This document shows, one piece after another, positions 1 to 8,787 of a stretch of DNA of 64,000 bases. Below the pieces are notes generated by a model. The model worked only from the letters and a program-made list of their open reading frames with translations, had not been told where the DNA came from and made no database searches. Origin of the DNA: Thermoactinomyces sp. DSM 45891. GTDB taxonomy: Bacteria; Bacillota; Bacilli; Thermoactinomycetales; Thermoactinomycetaceae. A program made the translations under genes and the position numbers. Location: assembly GCF_900119485.1 (NCBI RefSeq), contig NZ_FPJZ01000010.1, positions 32,741-96,740 of the forward strand, given 5' to 3'. Numbering within the stretch: the stretch's first letter is position 1; each line of letters opens with the position of its first letter.

Positions 1-67
1 TCATCTAAACGGAATTTTATTTCCTGATGTGGCTGAGCGAGTGTTCCGCCCAACCGAGGGGGAATAA
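1..67 (+). CDS. def: peptide deformylase, C-terminal end (partial)
   Basis: The frame enters from the left edge and ends at TAA 65-67, giving HLNGILFPDVAERVF then RPTEGE. This matches the C-terminus of peptide deformylase just after its HExxH metal motif (the first visible His would be the second His of the motif). Deformylase removes formyl groups from nascent proteins. It sits 3 bp before fmt, whose product adds the formyl group to initiator Met-tRNA, the usual def-fmt pair. Only 21 residues are visible, so the call leans on context. Confidence 0.75.
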   Translation, partial: HLNGILFPDVAERVFRPTEGE

Positions 68-70
68 TCG

Positions 71-1024
71 ATGAATAACATAAAAGATACACGAATGGTT
101 TTCATGGGCACACCGGATTTTGCTGTGCCCGTTTTACGTATGTTAGTAGAAGAAGGTTACAATATTGTTCAAGTGGTGACTCAACCAGATCGCCCGAAAG
201 GTCGGAAGCGTGAATTAACCCCTCCCCCGGTCAAAGTAGCGGCACAGGACTTAGGACTACCTGTATATCAGCCAGAAAGAGTACGGATTCCGGAAGAGAT
301 GAAACCCATTATTGATTTGAACCCTGATCTCATCATCACTGCCGCCTTCGGCCAAATCTTGCCAAAGGCTTTGCTAGATGTACCCACACACGGGTCTATC
401 AACGTACACGCTTCCTTGCTTCCCAAGTATCGTGGGGGTGCTCCGATTCATCAATCGATTATCGATGGAGAAAAGGCGACAGGGGTTACCATTATGTATA
501 TGGTAGAAGCGTTAGATGCAGGGGATATAATCGCACAAAGTTCCATCCCGATTACGCAGGAAGATCATGTGGGGACGTTGTTTGAGAAGCTTTCTGTTGT
601 GGGCGCTGATTTACTGAAGGAAACCTTACCGCCCCTGCTGTGTGACGAGATTCAAGCAGTGCCTCAAGATGCGGGACAGGTTACCTTTGCCCCTAATATT
701 AAACGAGAACAAGAAATACTAGACTGGAATCGTACCGCTTTGCAGTTATATAACCAAGTGAGAGGCATGCACCCTTGGCCCGTTGCATTTACGCTATGGA
801 ATGGACAACCTATGAAGGTTTGGTGGGCAGAGCCTTTAGCGGATGAGAAGAGAACTCAAGCACCGGGAACCGTAGTTGCGTTGCAAAAAGATGGGATCGT
901 AGTAGCAACGGGAGATGGTTGCCTCAAGCTGACTGATTTACAGCCATCTGGTAAAAAGCGCCTGACGGCTGAGCAATTAATAAATGGTCGTCAGATTCAT
1001 GTAGGAGATCGATTAGGAGAGTAA
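71..1024 (+). CDS. fmt: methionyl-tRNA formyltransferase
   Basis: The 317-residue product has the usual family length. It transfers a formyl group from 10-formyl-THF to Met-tRNAfMet in the cytoplasm. Visible are the N-terminal MGTPDFAVPVL, the catalytic-core stretch NVHASLLPKYRGGAPI around residues 111-126, the downstream ALDAGD with the conserved Asp, and a C-terminal OB-like tRNA-binding part starting near residue 205. A GAGGGGG ribosome site lies 8 bp before ATG 71. It stands between def and rsmB, the classic Bacillales order, with 2 bp to rsmB, so co-transcription is likely. Confidence 0.97.
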   Translation: MNNIKDTRMVFMGTPDFAVPVLRMLVEEGYNIVQVVTQPDRPKGRKRELTPPPVKVAAQDLGLPVYQPERVRIPEEMKPIIDLNPDLIITAAFGQILPKALLDVPTHGSINVHASLLPKYRGGAPIHQSIIDGEKATGVTIMYMVEALDAGDIIAQSSIPITQEDHVGTLFEKLSVVGADLLKETLPPLLCDEIQAVPQDAGQVTFAPNIKREQEILDWNRTALQLYNQVRGMHPWPVAFTLWNGQPMKVWWAEPLADEKRTQAPGTVVALQKDGIVVATGDGCLKLTDLQPSGKKRLTAEQLINGRQIHVGDRLGE

Positions 1025-1026
1025 TC

Positions 1027-2397
1027 ATGAAAAAGAACAACCAGCGACAATCTGCAAGAGATGTTGCGCTTCATATACTAATTCAATATGAATCAAAGGA
1101 AGCGTTTAGCAATCTATTATTAAATCAATCGCTAGAACGAAGTGAATTAGAGCCTCGCGATAAGCGACTCGTTACGGAATTGGTTTATGGTATCATCCAG
1201 CGACAAAACTCATTGGACTGGGTGATTGATAAGCTCATCTCACGCGGTAGTAAATCAGTAGAGCCATGGGTGAAGCAATTACTACGTATGGGCTTGTATC
1301 AAATGATCTACCTCGATAAAATTCCGGAGAGAGCGGCGGTCCATGAAACCGTAGAAATCGCCAAAGCTAGAGGACATAAAGGGATTTCAGGGCTAGTTAA
1401 TGGAGTCTTACGCAACTTCTTGCGAAATAAAGAGAAGTTCTCGCCAATGTTTCCTCCTACTTCTCACCAAGAAGAAGCGATTGTCTATTCCCATCCCTTG
1501 TGGATGGTGCAGAGACTGCATGAAGTGTATGGGGAAAAGGAAGCGGTAAAGGCGTTACAGGCGCAAAACCAACCACCTAAGGTAAGTGTGCGGATCAATT
1601 CCATGAGATGGGATCGGGATGCCTTTATCGAGGCTTGGAATGAAGAAGAGACAGGGGGAGCTTCACCCTCTGAACTAGCCCCTGATGGTGTCATCTTGAA
1701 AGGAGTCGGTAATGCGGCATCCCATTTCTACTACCAAGAGGGTGCTTATACTATTCAAGATGAAAGCTCGATGCTAGTGGCACGAACAGTTGATCCGAAG
1801 CCAGGTATGCGAGTATTAGATGCTTGCGCTGCTCCTGGTGGGAAGACAACACATCTGGCAGAGCGAATGAATGATGAGGGAACTGTCATAGCCTATGATG
1901 TCCATAATCATAAGATGGATCTCATCCGTGAACATGCGCGTCGCCTCGACCTCCAGCACATCAAGACAAGAGTAAGGGATGCCAGAGAAATCGAGTTGGA
2001 TGGAGAGCCTCTATACGATGCTATTTTATTAGATGCCCCTTGTTCGGGTTTAGGCGTGATTCATCGTAAACCTGACATTAAATGGAGCAAAGAAACAGAG
2101 CAAATTCGTGACCTCACTAAAATCCAGAGTGAACTACTTGATCGTATGGCTACCCTCGTCAAACCCGGTGGAACGCTTGTTTACAGCACTTGTACATGGG
2201 AACCGCAAGAAAATCGGGAGCAAGTCGAGCAGTTTCTGAAGCGCCACCCTGAGTTTGAACTAGACCCGACGATTTTTGAATTATTGCCTAGGATAGTAAA
2301 AAAACGTGGGATTGCAGGAGATGGATGGGTACAGCTATTGCCACATCATTTCAATAGTGACGGATTCTTTATTGCTCGCCTGAAGAGAAGAGCTTGA
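1027..2397 (+). CDS. rsmB: 16S rRNA (cytosine-967-C5)-methyltransferase RsmB
   Basis: This 456-residue protein methylates C967 of 16S rRNA using SAM. The first 140 residues are a NusB-like RNA-binding domain (VTELVYGIIQRQNSLDWVID). The Rossmann methyltransferase follows, with VLDACAAPGGKTTHLA (SAM-binding), then the two cysteines of m5C enzymes in DAPCSGLG (about residue 339) and YSTCTW (about residue 389). It follows fmt by 2 bp and ends at a strong terminator, so it closes the def-fmt-rsmB unit. In Bacillus the next gene is rlmN; here that lies 14 kb away. Confidence 0.96.
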   Translation: MKKNNQRQSARDVALHILIQYESKEAFSNLLLNQSLERSELEPRDKRLVTELVYGIIQRQNSLDWVIDKLISRGSKSVEPWVKQLLRMGLYQMIYLDKIPERAAVHETVEIAKARGHKGISGLVNGVLRNFLRNKEKFSPMFPPTSHQEEAIVYSHPLWMVQRLHEVYGEKEAVKALQAQNQPPKVSVRINSMRWDRDAFIEAWNEEETGGASPSELAPDGVILKGVGNAASHFYYQEGAYTIQDESSMLVARTVDPKPGMRVLDACAAPGGKTTHLAERMNDEGTVIAYDVHNHKMDLIREHARRLDLQHIKTRVRDAREIELDGEPLYDAILLDAPCSGLGVIHRKPDIKWSKETEQIRDLTKIQSELLDRMATLVKPGGTLVYSTCTWEPQENREQVEQFLKRHPEFELDPTIFELLPRIVKKRGIAGDGWVQLLPHHFNSDGFFIARLKRRA

Positions 2398-2403
2398 TAA
2401 AAA

Positions 2404-2445
2404 AACACCCAAAGGAATGCTATATCACCTTTGGGTGTTTTTTTT
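2404..2445 (+). terminator. rho-independent terminator after rsmB
   Basis: A 12-bp perfect stem (AACACCCAAAGG at 2404-2415 with CCTTTGGGTGTT at 2428-2439) is followed by a T run to 2445. It ends the def-fmt-rsmB transcript. Confidence 0.93.
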
Positions 2446-2882
2446 GATCTTAGTTAATGTCATCCATTTTTTGTATTCAACCGAAACGTTACATTCGGTT
2501 TCGAGTTTCGTTGGACAAATATGACTAAGCCGCATGGTGAATTAGATTTTCTATCGGTCGTAGTAAAAATGGATATTATGGAATGATCCTAAGTGATCAG
2601 GGGGTTTGTTTGTTTATTTTTATCTTCAATTTATCTTCATTTCATCTTTATCTTATTTTGATCCCCATGGGTTACTATCAATTGTGTAAGTAAGCCATTA
2701 TTTACTTTATATAAATGACTTACAAAAATGTAAGGTTCTATTAAGGTAAATTGGTAGAAGGAATTCCCTTTTTCATATAAAGTTTAAATCATTCGATTGG
2801 TCAACTAATAGATTATAAGTTTTATTTAACATATATTTTACTGTTTATATGTAAGTAAATTTATATAAAAACGGAGGAAGTT
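2446..2882. promoter_or_regulatory. AT-rich regulatory region before ddl, with 11-bp direct repeats
   Basis: No convincing gene is seen in this roughly 440-bp gap. Three direct repeats with an exact 11-bp period lie at 2622 (ATCTTCAATTT), 2633 (ATCTTCATTTC) and 2644 (ATCTTTATCTT). Such spacing is typical of binding sites for OmpR/PhoB-family response regulators. A CGAAAC/GTTTCG inverted repeat lies further upstream, near 2481-2505. Several AT-rich -10-like sequences follow, but I cannot pick one promoter. A GGAGG ribosome site sits just before ATG 2883. Confidence 0.45.
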
Positions 2883-3959
2883 ATGAATACACAAGTATAT
2901 GTTCTGTATGGTGGAAAGTCTGTTGAACATGAGATTTCGAAGCGGACAGCATTAGCGATTATAAATGCGTTAGATAAAGAGAAGTACGATGTTTATTCAA
3001 TCTATATAAATAATGAGGGAATTTGGTGTAATACAGGAAAGGTAACAGAAGAATTGAAAGAGCTAAGAGAAGGGGAAGTAGATGTTGATATGACTCCCAC
3101 ACTCTCATTAGCAACCGTTTTACAGGAGTGTTTTTCACCGGGAAGAGAACATGTAGTCATCCCTGCTCTGCATGGTACTTATGGTGAAGATGGAACGATA
3201 CAAGGGCTATTAGAATTAATCGATGTTCCTTATATCGGGAATGGAATTATGCCTTCTGCCATCGGCATTGATAAAGCGATGACAAAAGAAATCTTTTCTA
3301 AAGTAGGAATTCCACAGGCGGAATATGTATTCTTTACGATTCAGGAGTGGAAGAGACGTGCTAACCAAATTTTTGAACAAATTGAAGATGGAATCGGCTA
3401 CCCATGTTTCGTCAAACCAGCAAAATTAGGATCGAGTGTGGGAGTTCACCGTTGTCAGAATCGAGATGAGCTAATAGAGGCATTAAAGGATGCATTTACC
3501 TTTGATCAAAAAGTAGTGGTAGATAAAGAAGTAATCGGGCGCGAGATGCAAATAGCCGTGATCGGTAATGAAAATCCCGAGTGCTCTGTTGCCGGAGAAT
3601 ATATTTTAGAGAAATCGTTTATGGACTATAACGCTAAGTACGTAGATGGAAAGTTGATTCCGGTTATACCAGCCAATATTCCGGATTCGCTCCACACAAA
3701 AATGCAAGAAATCTCCCAGCAAGCGTTTCAAGTATTAAATGGTTCTGGATTGATGCGTGTGGATTTCTTTGTTACCGAAGAAAATGACCTATATGTAAAT
3801 GAAGTAAATACATTCCCGGGATTCACAGGACACAGTATGTTCCCGGCTTTGTGGGAAGCAACAAAGGGCATGACGTATCCTGAGATCATCGAAAAATTTA
3901 TTGACCTTGCTATCGAACGTCATCAGAACTCAGGACAAATTCAATACACAAGGGGATGA
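2883..3959 (+). CDS. ddl: D-alanine--D-alanine ligase (Ddl family)
   Basis: The 358-residue ATP-grasp ligase joins two D-Ala for the peptidoglycan stem; the length fits the longer DdlA/Van group. Seen are GGKSVEHEIS (N-terminal substrate Glu), HGTYGEDGTIQGLLEL, FVKPAKLGSSVGV (ATP and Ser site), and the metal-binding end MRVDFF...VNEVNTFPGFT. In the omega loop, where common Ddl proteins read FYDYxAKY (first Tyr is E. coli DdlB Y216), this one reads FMDYNAKY, so Met247 replaces the specificity Tyr. Strong GGAGG ribosome site. It is followed 6 bp later by murF, then alr. D-Ala-D-Ala is the default call; altered acceptor specificity is possible but unproven. Confidence 0.93.
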   Translation: MNTQVYVLYGGKSVEHEISKRTALAIINALDKEKYDVYSIYINNEGIWCNTGKVTEELKELREGEVDVDMTPTLSLATVLQECFSPGREHVVIPALHGTYGEDGTIQGLLELIDVPYIGNGIMPSAIGIDKAMTKEIFSKVGIPQAEYVFFTIQEWKRRANQIFEQIEDGIGYPCFVKPAKLGSSVGVHRCQNRDELIEALKDAFTFDQKVVVDKEVIGREMQIAVIGNENPECSVAGEYILEKSFMDYNAKYVDGKLIPVIPANIPDSLHTKMQEISQQAFQVLNGSGLMRVDFFVTEENDLYVNEVNTFPGFTGHSMFPALWEATKGMTYPEIIEKFIDLAIERHQNSGQIQYTRG

Positions 3960-3965
3960 GTAGGC

Positions 3966-5378
3966 ATGATAAAACGAACGATACATCAAATAGTAGAGAT
4001 GTTGGATGGAGCATTTTGTCCGATCCTAGATCAACATATAGAGATTCAAGGAGTTTCCATTGATTCGCGAACCGTGCAGTCTAAAAACCTATTTATTCCT
4101 ATTAAAGGAGAACATTTCAATGGACATGAATTTGTGCAAAAAGCCATTCAAATGGGTGCTGCCGCTACACTGTGGATGGAGGGTGAGCCATCTGCACCCA
4201 CCGAAATCCCGGTTATCTATGTAAAAGATACACTTGTTGCCATACAAACGTTAGCGAGAGAGTATCGGAAGCAACTACAAACCAAAGTGATTGGAATCAC
4301 AGGAAGCAACGGTAAAACATCTACGAAAGACATATTAGCTAGTCTACTGGAAACGCAATATAAGACGCAAAAAACATTCGGTAATTTAAATAACCACTTG
4401 GGAGTACCCTTGACTATTTTACAGTTGGAACCTGAAACGGAGATGGCTGTGATCGAGATGGGGATGTCTGGTTTAGGAGAAATTGAGCTATTATCCTCTA
4501 TTGCTTTACCAGATGTGGCGATTATCACGAATATTGGAGAAGCGCATCTGGATCAATTAAAATCGAGAGAACGGATTGCCCAAGCTAAGCTAGAAATTCT
4601 CTCGGGGTTAGAACCTAACGGTATCTTCATTTACGATGGGGACGAACCCTTATTACAAGAAGCGGTTCATAGAGAAAATCTAGGTGATCGGGCGGTTACT
4701 GTAGGGTTGAAATCCAGTAATTCGTACCGTCCATTCTTTATCTCGATTGAACGAGAAGGAATCTCATTTTCTCTACCGGTGCAACGCCCTATATTCTATC
4801 TACCAATGTTAGGAAAATATCAAGTGTTGAATGCTCTATCTGCCATTGCTGTCTGTCACCATTATGGAATTTCGAACGAACAGATTCGAAACGGATTCCT
4901 ACAAGCTAAAATTACGGGGGGACGTAATGAGCTTATTAAAACACCCAAATATACCATCTTGAATGATTCATATAAATCAAACCCATCAAGCCTTTGTGTT
5001 TCGTTAGAAACGCTTTCAACCTTATCGTATAAAAAAAAAATAGTCGTTCTAGGCGATATGAATGGATTGGGCAGTGATGAAGTCTCCTTACATGAGAAAG
5101 TAGGAGCTGAATTAGATCCAAAGCACATCGATTATGTTTTTACAGTTGGCAAGCTTGCTGAACACATCGCTAAGGTAGCAAAAGGCCACTTTCCAGAAGG
5201 AAGAGTAGCTTCCTATCAGTCAGCAGAACAAGAAGCGTTAATCGACCAATTAAGAGGAATCGCCGAAACGGAGTCCATCATTTTGATTAAAGGATCCAGA
5301 GAAAATAAATTAGATACGCTAGTAGAAGAGTTGAAAGATAGCAGTGCTCCTATGAGAGAGGCAGTGGAAGTCTTATGA
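3966..5378 (+). CDS. murF: UDP-N-acetylmuramoyl-tripeptide--D-alanyl-D-alanine ligase
   Basis: The 470-residue Mur ligase adds the D-Ala-D-Ala made by Ddl to UDP-MurNAc-tripeptide, the last cytoplasmic precursor step. An N-terminal substrate domain (SIDSRTVQSKNLFIPIKGEHFNGH) precedes the P-loop GITGSNGKTSTKD at about residue 108. NNHLGVPLTIL, MGMSGLGEI and ITNIGEAHLD are Mur central-domain motifs, and NDSYKSNPSS is the MurF-type C-terminal signature. It lies 6 bp after ddl and overlaps alr by 4 bp (ATGA), a clear operon of one pathway. Confidence 0.96.
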   Translation: MIKRTIHQIVEMLDGAFCPILDQHIEIQGVSIDSRTVQSKNLFIPIKGEHFNGHEFVQKAIQMGAAATLWMEGEPSAPTEIPVIYVKDTLVAIQTLAREYRKQLQTKVIGITGSNGKTSTKDILASLLETQYKTQKTFGNLNNHLGVPLTILQLEPETEMAVIEMGMSGLGEIELLSSIALPDVAIITNIGEAHLDQLKSRERIAQAKLEILSGLEPNGIFIYDGDEPLLQEAVHRENLGDRAVTVGLKSSNSYRPFFISIEREGISFSLPVQRPIFYLPMLGKYQVLNALSAIAVCHHYGISNEQIRNGFLQAKITGGRNELIKTPKYTILNDSYKSNPSSLCVSLETLSTLSYKKKIVVLGDMNGLGSDEVSLHEKVGAELDPKHIDYVFTVGKLAEHIAKVAKGHFPEGRVASYQSAEQEALIDQLRGIAETESIILIKGSRENKLDTLVEELKDSSAPMREAVEVL

Positions 5379-6568
5379 ACACTTCTATGATACATCGTGA
5401 TGCATGGGTCGAAATTCATCTGGATTGCATAGAGGAAAATATCCGTCAGATTCGTGGCCATTTACCTCCTTCTACTCATTTCATGGCAGCCGTAAAGGCG
5501 AACGCATATGGTCATGGAGATATTCAAATAGCGAAAACCGCTCTAAAATCAGGAGCAGATTCGTTAGCAGTAGCTCTGCTTAGTGAAGCGATTGTATTAC
5601 GTAACCACGGAATTAAAGGTCCTATCTTAGTGCTAACACCCATCCTACCATCTAATGTAAATCTGGCTATCGACCATGATCTGACACTTACCGTTTTCCA
5701 AGCATCGTGGTTAAAAGAGATGAGACAGTATAAGAAAAATACAATCCCCCTTAAGATTCATCTGAAAATGGATACAGGACTCGGGCGGATCGGAATTCGT
5801 GAAAAGTCGGAATGGCTCGAGATCGTCCCTCTATTACAGGATCCAGATGTGATCGTAGAAGGTGTATATACCCACTTTGCAACTGCTAACAGTAGTGATA
5901 CGACTTACTATCATAAGCAGTATGCTCGCTTTCAGGAAATGATGGAGTGGGTAAAGGAAGCAGGGATATCGGTCGATTATTATCATTGTGCCAATAGCGC
6001 ATCCTCCCTGTGCTTCCCAGAAAACGCACTCGATGTAGTCAGGATTGGTGTGTCTATGTTTGGGATCTATCCATCCCAACATGTGAAAGACAACATCCCA
6101 TTTTCTCTACAGCCTGCCTTATCTCTGCACTCCAAAATTGCTCATATCAAGAAGCTCCAAAAAGGCGATTTTGTTGGATATGATAATGCATATCAAGCAA
6201 GAGATGAGGAATGGATTGCCACGATCCCCATTGGATATGCGGATGGCTGGTTTCGCTGTTTCCAAGGAATGGATGTATTGATAGATGGTAAAAAGATGCC
6301 AATCATTAGTAAAATATGTATGGATCAGATTATGGTACGTCTACCTTGCAAATATCCACTTGGTACCAAAGTAACATTGATCGGAAGACAAGGGGAGGAA
6401 GAGATCACTTTATATGATTTAGCAGAACATATCGGTAGCGTTCCTCAAGAAATCCCTTCGATGATTACGTATCGCGTTCCGAAAATCTATTATTATCACG
6501 GAGAAGTAGTTGAGATTGTAAGTGAATTCAATGGTAATACGAAACAGTCGTATGCATTACAAAGTTGA
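5375..6568 (+). CDS. alr: alanine racemase
   Basis: This 397-residue fold-type III PLP enzyme interconverts L- and D-Ala and so feeds Ddl. The PLP lysine is in AVKANAYGHG (about residue 40). MDTGLGRIGI, the THFA segment, and the C-terminal beta domain with GYADGW and SKICMDQIMV match the family. ATG 5375 overlaps the murF stop as ATGA; a second ATG lies 12 bp on. The length is near 380-390 in Bacillus. Racemase, ligase and MurF in one operon form a compact D-Ala supply cassette. A terminator follows at 6641. Confidence 0.96.
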   Translation: MNTSMIHRDAWVEIHLDCIEENIRQIRGHLPPSTHFMAAVKANAYGHGDIQIAKTALKSGADSLAVALLSEAIVLRNHGIKGPILVLTPILPSNVNLAIDHDLTLTVFQASWLKEMRQYKKNTIPLKIHLKMDTGLGRIGIREKSEWLEIVPLLQDPDVIVEGVYTHFATANSSDTTYYHKQYARFQEMMEWVKEAGISVDYYHCANSASSLCFPENALDVVRIGVSMFGIYPSQHVKDNIPFSLQPALSLHSKIAHIKKLQKGDFVGYDNAYQARDEEWIATIPIGYADGWFRCFQGMDVLIDGKKMPIISKICMDQIMVRLPCKYPLGTKVTLIGRQGEEEITLYDLAEHIGSVPQEIPSMITYRVPKIYYYHGEVVEIVSEFNGNTKQSYALQS

Positions 6569-6640
6569 TAGTAGGCTAGTGATAAGGTAATGATTTTTCC
6601 GAAAACATACTTCATATATCGTGCAAATAAGATAGAATGA

Positions 6641-6672
6641 CAAAGAAGACCCAACTTGGGTTTTTCTTTGAT
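6641..6672 (+). terminator. terminator-like hairpin after alr
   Basis: CAAAGAA and CCCAA pair with TTGGG and TTCTTTG around a very short loop (6641-6670). T residues lie inside the 3' arm rather than as a clean tail. It likely ends the ddl-murF-alr transcript. Confidence 0.6.
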
Positions 6673-6754
6673 TTGAGATCGATTAAAAGAAGTGTGTAAG
6701 GAAATGTATTTTATTGTGCTGTTCTGATTTAAATGGGAGGGATAGAGGGATATC

Positions 6755-7792
6755 ATGTACTTTACAAAAGATGAATCCATTTCAAAGAAGCTTTCTAAAA
6801 AACATTTTACAAACTTTTTAAAAATGTTTTTTAAAGATTGTACGATTCTCTCATATGAAATGTTGCCGGATGGAGCGGAGAATACGTGCTTTTTGGTAAA
6901 TACTACCGAACGTTCATTACTAGTACGAATTTCAACGATAAAGTCAACTCACAAAATGGTGGATAGGGCCCGTTTCACATTGGATGAAGAAATGCGCTTC
7001 ATGGAGTTTTTACATAAACAAGGAATTCCTATTCCAAGTGTATACAGGCAACAAGAGAACAGTCAACCATATTTAGAGTATCAAGAACAAGATCAGTGTG
7101 TCTTTGTTACCGTTACCGATTTTATTATTGGATCTCATGTGAACTATACAATGGAGGTCGTTGAATTAGTTGCCGAAGTCCAAGCACGTATGCACCGTTT
7201 AGCTAAGAATTACCAGCACTATCTTTCGATTTTGAATGAGGAGCACTCGGCCATGAGTATTCGCATCAAGAAAGAGCACCTTGATTCTGATGGGTATCAG
7301 AATCAACCTTCTGGTCCATTATATCGACGGTTGTTAGACGTATATCTGGAAAATGTAGAGCATCTAAAGGAGTATTTTATTAGGAATGAGAAGCTACTGA
7401 TTCATTGTGATATGAAGGCTGATAATATACTAGTACTAGATGGTCGCTTGTCTGCTGTTATTGACTTTGGAGATATACGTGTCTCCGTGATCGCGGAAGA
7501 TTTAGGCGTTTTTATATGGGACCTTTGCGATCACTTGAACCGTGACCAGATTGATTTTTCACCTTATATTAAAATGTATTTTCAAGCTTATAGTCGCTAT
7601 TCAAAGGAATTATCACGACTTGAGAAGGAAATGGCCATACGTTATGCAATCGATCGTTATTTAAATATCAATATCTATTATCTTATGGAAAATCAACCGT
7701 TTCCAGAGAGAATGAAATATCAAGTAGACAAGGCGGAAAGGCAATTTGAGATTATCCAGTGCTTGCTAAAAATCTTGCAGGAGGAGTTTTAA
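6755..7792 (+). CDS. APH/choline-kinase-fold phosphotransferase, substrate unknown
   Basis: The 345-residue protein has the aminoglycoside phosphotransferase fold. The catalytic loop HCDMKADNIL lies at about residue 216 (HxDxxxxN) and the metal-binding VIDFGD at about residue 236; the N-terminal half contains LLVRIS, like the ATP-lobe strand. It is a stand-alone gene with a GAGGG ribosome site 8-10 bp before ATG. The family includes antibiotic kinases, homoserine kinase II, CotS/YutH-like spore proteins and fructosamine kinases; nothing here decides between them. In a spore former a CotS-like spore-coat role is as likely as resistance. Confidence 0.7.
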   Translation: MYFTKDESISKKLSKKHFTNFLKMFFKDCTILSYEMLPDGAENTCFLVNTTERSLLVRISTIKSTHKMVDRARFTLDEEMRFMEFLHKQGIPIPSVYRQQENSQPYLEYQEQDQCVFVTVTDFIIGSHVNYTMEVVELVAEVQARMHRLAKNYQHYLSILNEEHSAMSIRIKKEHLDSDGYQNQPSGPLYRRLLDVYLENVEHLKEYFIRNEKLLIHCDMKADNILVLDGRLSAVIDFGDIRVSVIAEDLGVFIWDLCDHLNRDQIDFSPYIKMYFQAYSRYSKELSRLEKEMAIRYAIDRYLNINIYYLMENQPFPERMKYQVDKAERQFEIIQCLLKILQEEF

Positions 7793-7832
7793 CATTGAAG
7801 TAGCACGGATCGTGTTCATTATTGAATTAACT

Positions 7833-7856
7833 AAAAAACTGGGGCGAATTTCCCAG
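7833..7856 (-). terminator. terminator of the BtuF-like gene
   Basis: Reading the minus strand, CTGGG and CCCAG pair around an 8-nt loop (7839-7856), followed by a T run at 7838-7833. It lies just after the end of the minus-strand gene at 7866 and may also slow transcription coming from the APH-like gene. Confidence 0.7.
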
Positions 7857-7865
7857 ACGGTGAAC

Positions 7866-8690
7866 TTATTTGGCTTGAATTCGTGGATCTTGCCATAGGT
7901 CTTCACTAGCTGGTTCGAAGCGAGATGGAGCTAGTAAGTGAGCCAAGTGCTTGATGCCGACTAATAAGCGGGGGGAGGGTCGGCAGAACCAGCCTTCATC
8001 GCAGATCTGAATGAGGTTAGGGTCAGCTAAAGGGGTGTTTTGCCAATCGGGCCTAGTTGTAAACATATCCTTCTTGATTCGATGTTTCTCAATACCAGTC
8101 CATGCAACCATAACGAGGTCTGGATTACGTTTTACCACCTCGAGCCAATTTGTCTGAACACTTTCTTGAAGATAATCGGCAAATATATTGTAGGCTCCTA
8201 CTAGCTCACATACTTCGGTTAACCAATTTCCTTGTCCAGGTGTAAATACTGGCTTGGGCCACCATTCCCAATAAATGCGGGGAATGGACTGGGATGTGGA
8301 CATATGTTTACGGATCATTTCTACGGTTTGGGTCAAATGAGCAACTAGTTTTTCAGCTTCTGGTAATCGCCCAATATAAGATCCGACAAGTAAGACATCT
8401 TCGAGGATATTATTCCAAGATTTTGGATTGAGCGTAATATGGGGAATCCCTCTTTCTTCAAGCTGCTTAATATTCTTCTCCATTCCAGGAACGCTCAAAG
8501 AAGCGATGACGAGATCCGGTTGTAATTCTTCGACTAAATCCATATGAATCGATAAATCAGGGCCTAAACGTGGTAGATCAGCATAATCAGGGGGGAAATC
8601 TGAAAAGTCATCTACTCCGACTAGAAGATCTTTTGCCCCTAAGTAATGGAGAATTTCTGTATTACTAGGGCAGATGGATACGATTCTCAC
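7866..8690 (-). CDS. BtuF-like (cobalamin/metal-chelate type) binding protein without signal peptide
   Basis: The 274-residue protein has the periplasmic-binding-protein class III fold seen in BtuF/FepB-type solute receptors. RIVSICPSNTEILHYLGA at the N-terminus and LVEELQPDLVIAS are typical. No signal peptide or lipobox is present: the domain begins at residue 2, so it is probably cytosolic. GTG 8690 is chosen because GGAG lies about 5 bp upstream. No ABC permease or ATPase is nearby. Cytosolic relatives are often labelled cobalamin-binding protein; the real ligand is unknown. Confidence 0.72.
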   Translation of the reverse strand: MRIVSICPSNTEILHYLGAKDLLVGVDDFSDFPPDYADLPRLGPDLSIHMDLVEELQPDLVIASLSVPGMEKNIKQLEERGIPHITLNPKSWNNILEDVLLVGSYIGRLPEAEKLVAHLTQTVEMIRKHMSTSQSIPRIYWEWWPKPVFTPGQGNWLTEVCELVGAYNIFADYLQESVQTNWLEVVKRNPDLVMVAWTGIEKHRIKKDMFTTRPDWQNTPLADPNLIQICDEGWFCRPSPRLLVGIKHLAHLLAPSRFEPASEDLWQDPRIQAK

Positions 8691-8736
8691 AATTTCTCCT
8701 ACTTTCTATAGTTCTGGCTTGATATCAGAGGATGGT

Positions 8737-8776
8737 TAGCTTGAGAATCTGCTGTAGATTCTCAAGCTATTTTTAT
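8737..8776 (+). terminator. 13-bp perfect hairpin with T tail
   Basis: TAGCTTGAGAATC (8737-8749) pairs perfectly with GATTCTCAAGCTA (8757-8769), followed on the plus strand by TTTTTATTT. It lies between two minus-strand genes, just after the stop of the AraC gene. The T tail points the other way, so its job for the AraC transcript is uncertain. Its arms closely resemble those of the hairpin at 10980. Confidence 0.65.
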
Positions 8777-8787
8777 TTCTACCACAA

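Noticed and set aside
2883..7792. Vancomycin-resistance (van) operon
   Set aside because: No vanH-type dehydrogenase, vanX dipeptidase or vanRS pair is near; ddl-murF-alr can be the ordinary wall genes. Only the Met247 change is kept as a finding.
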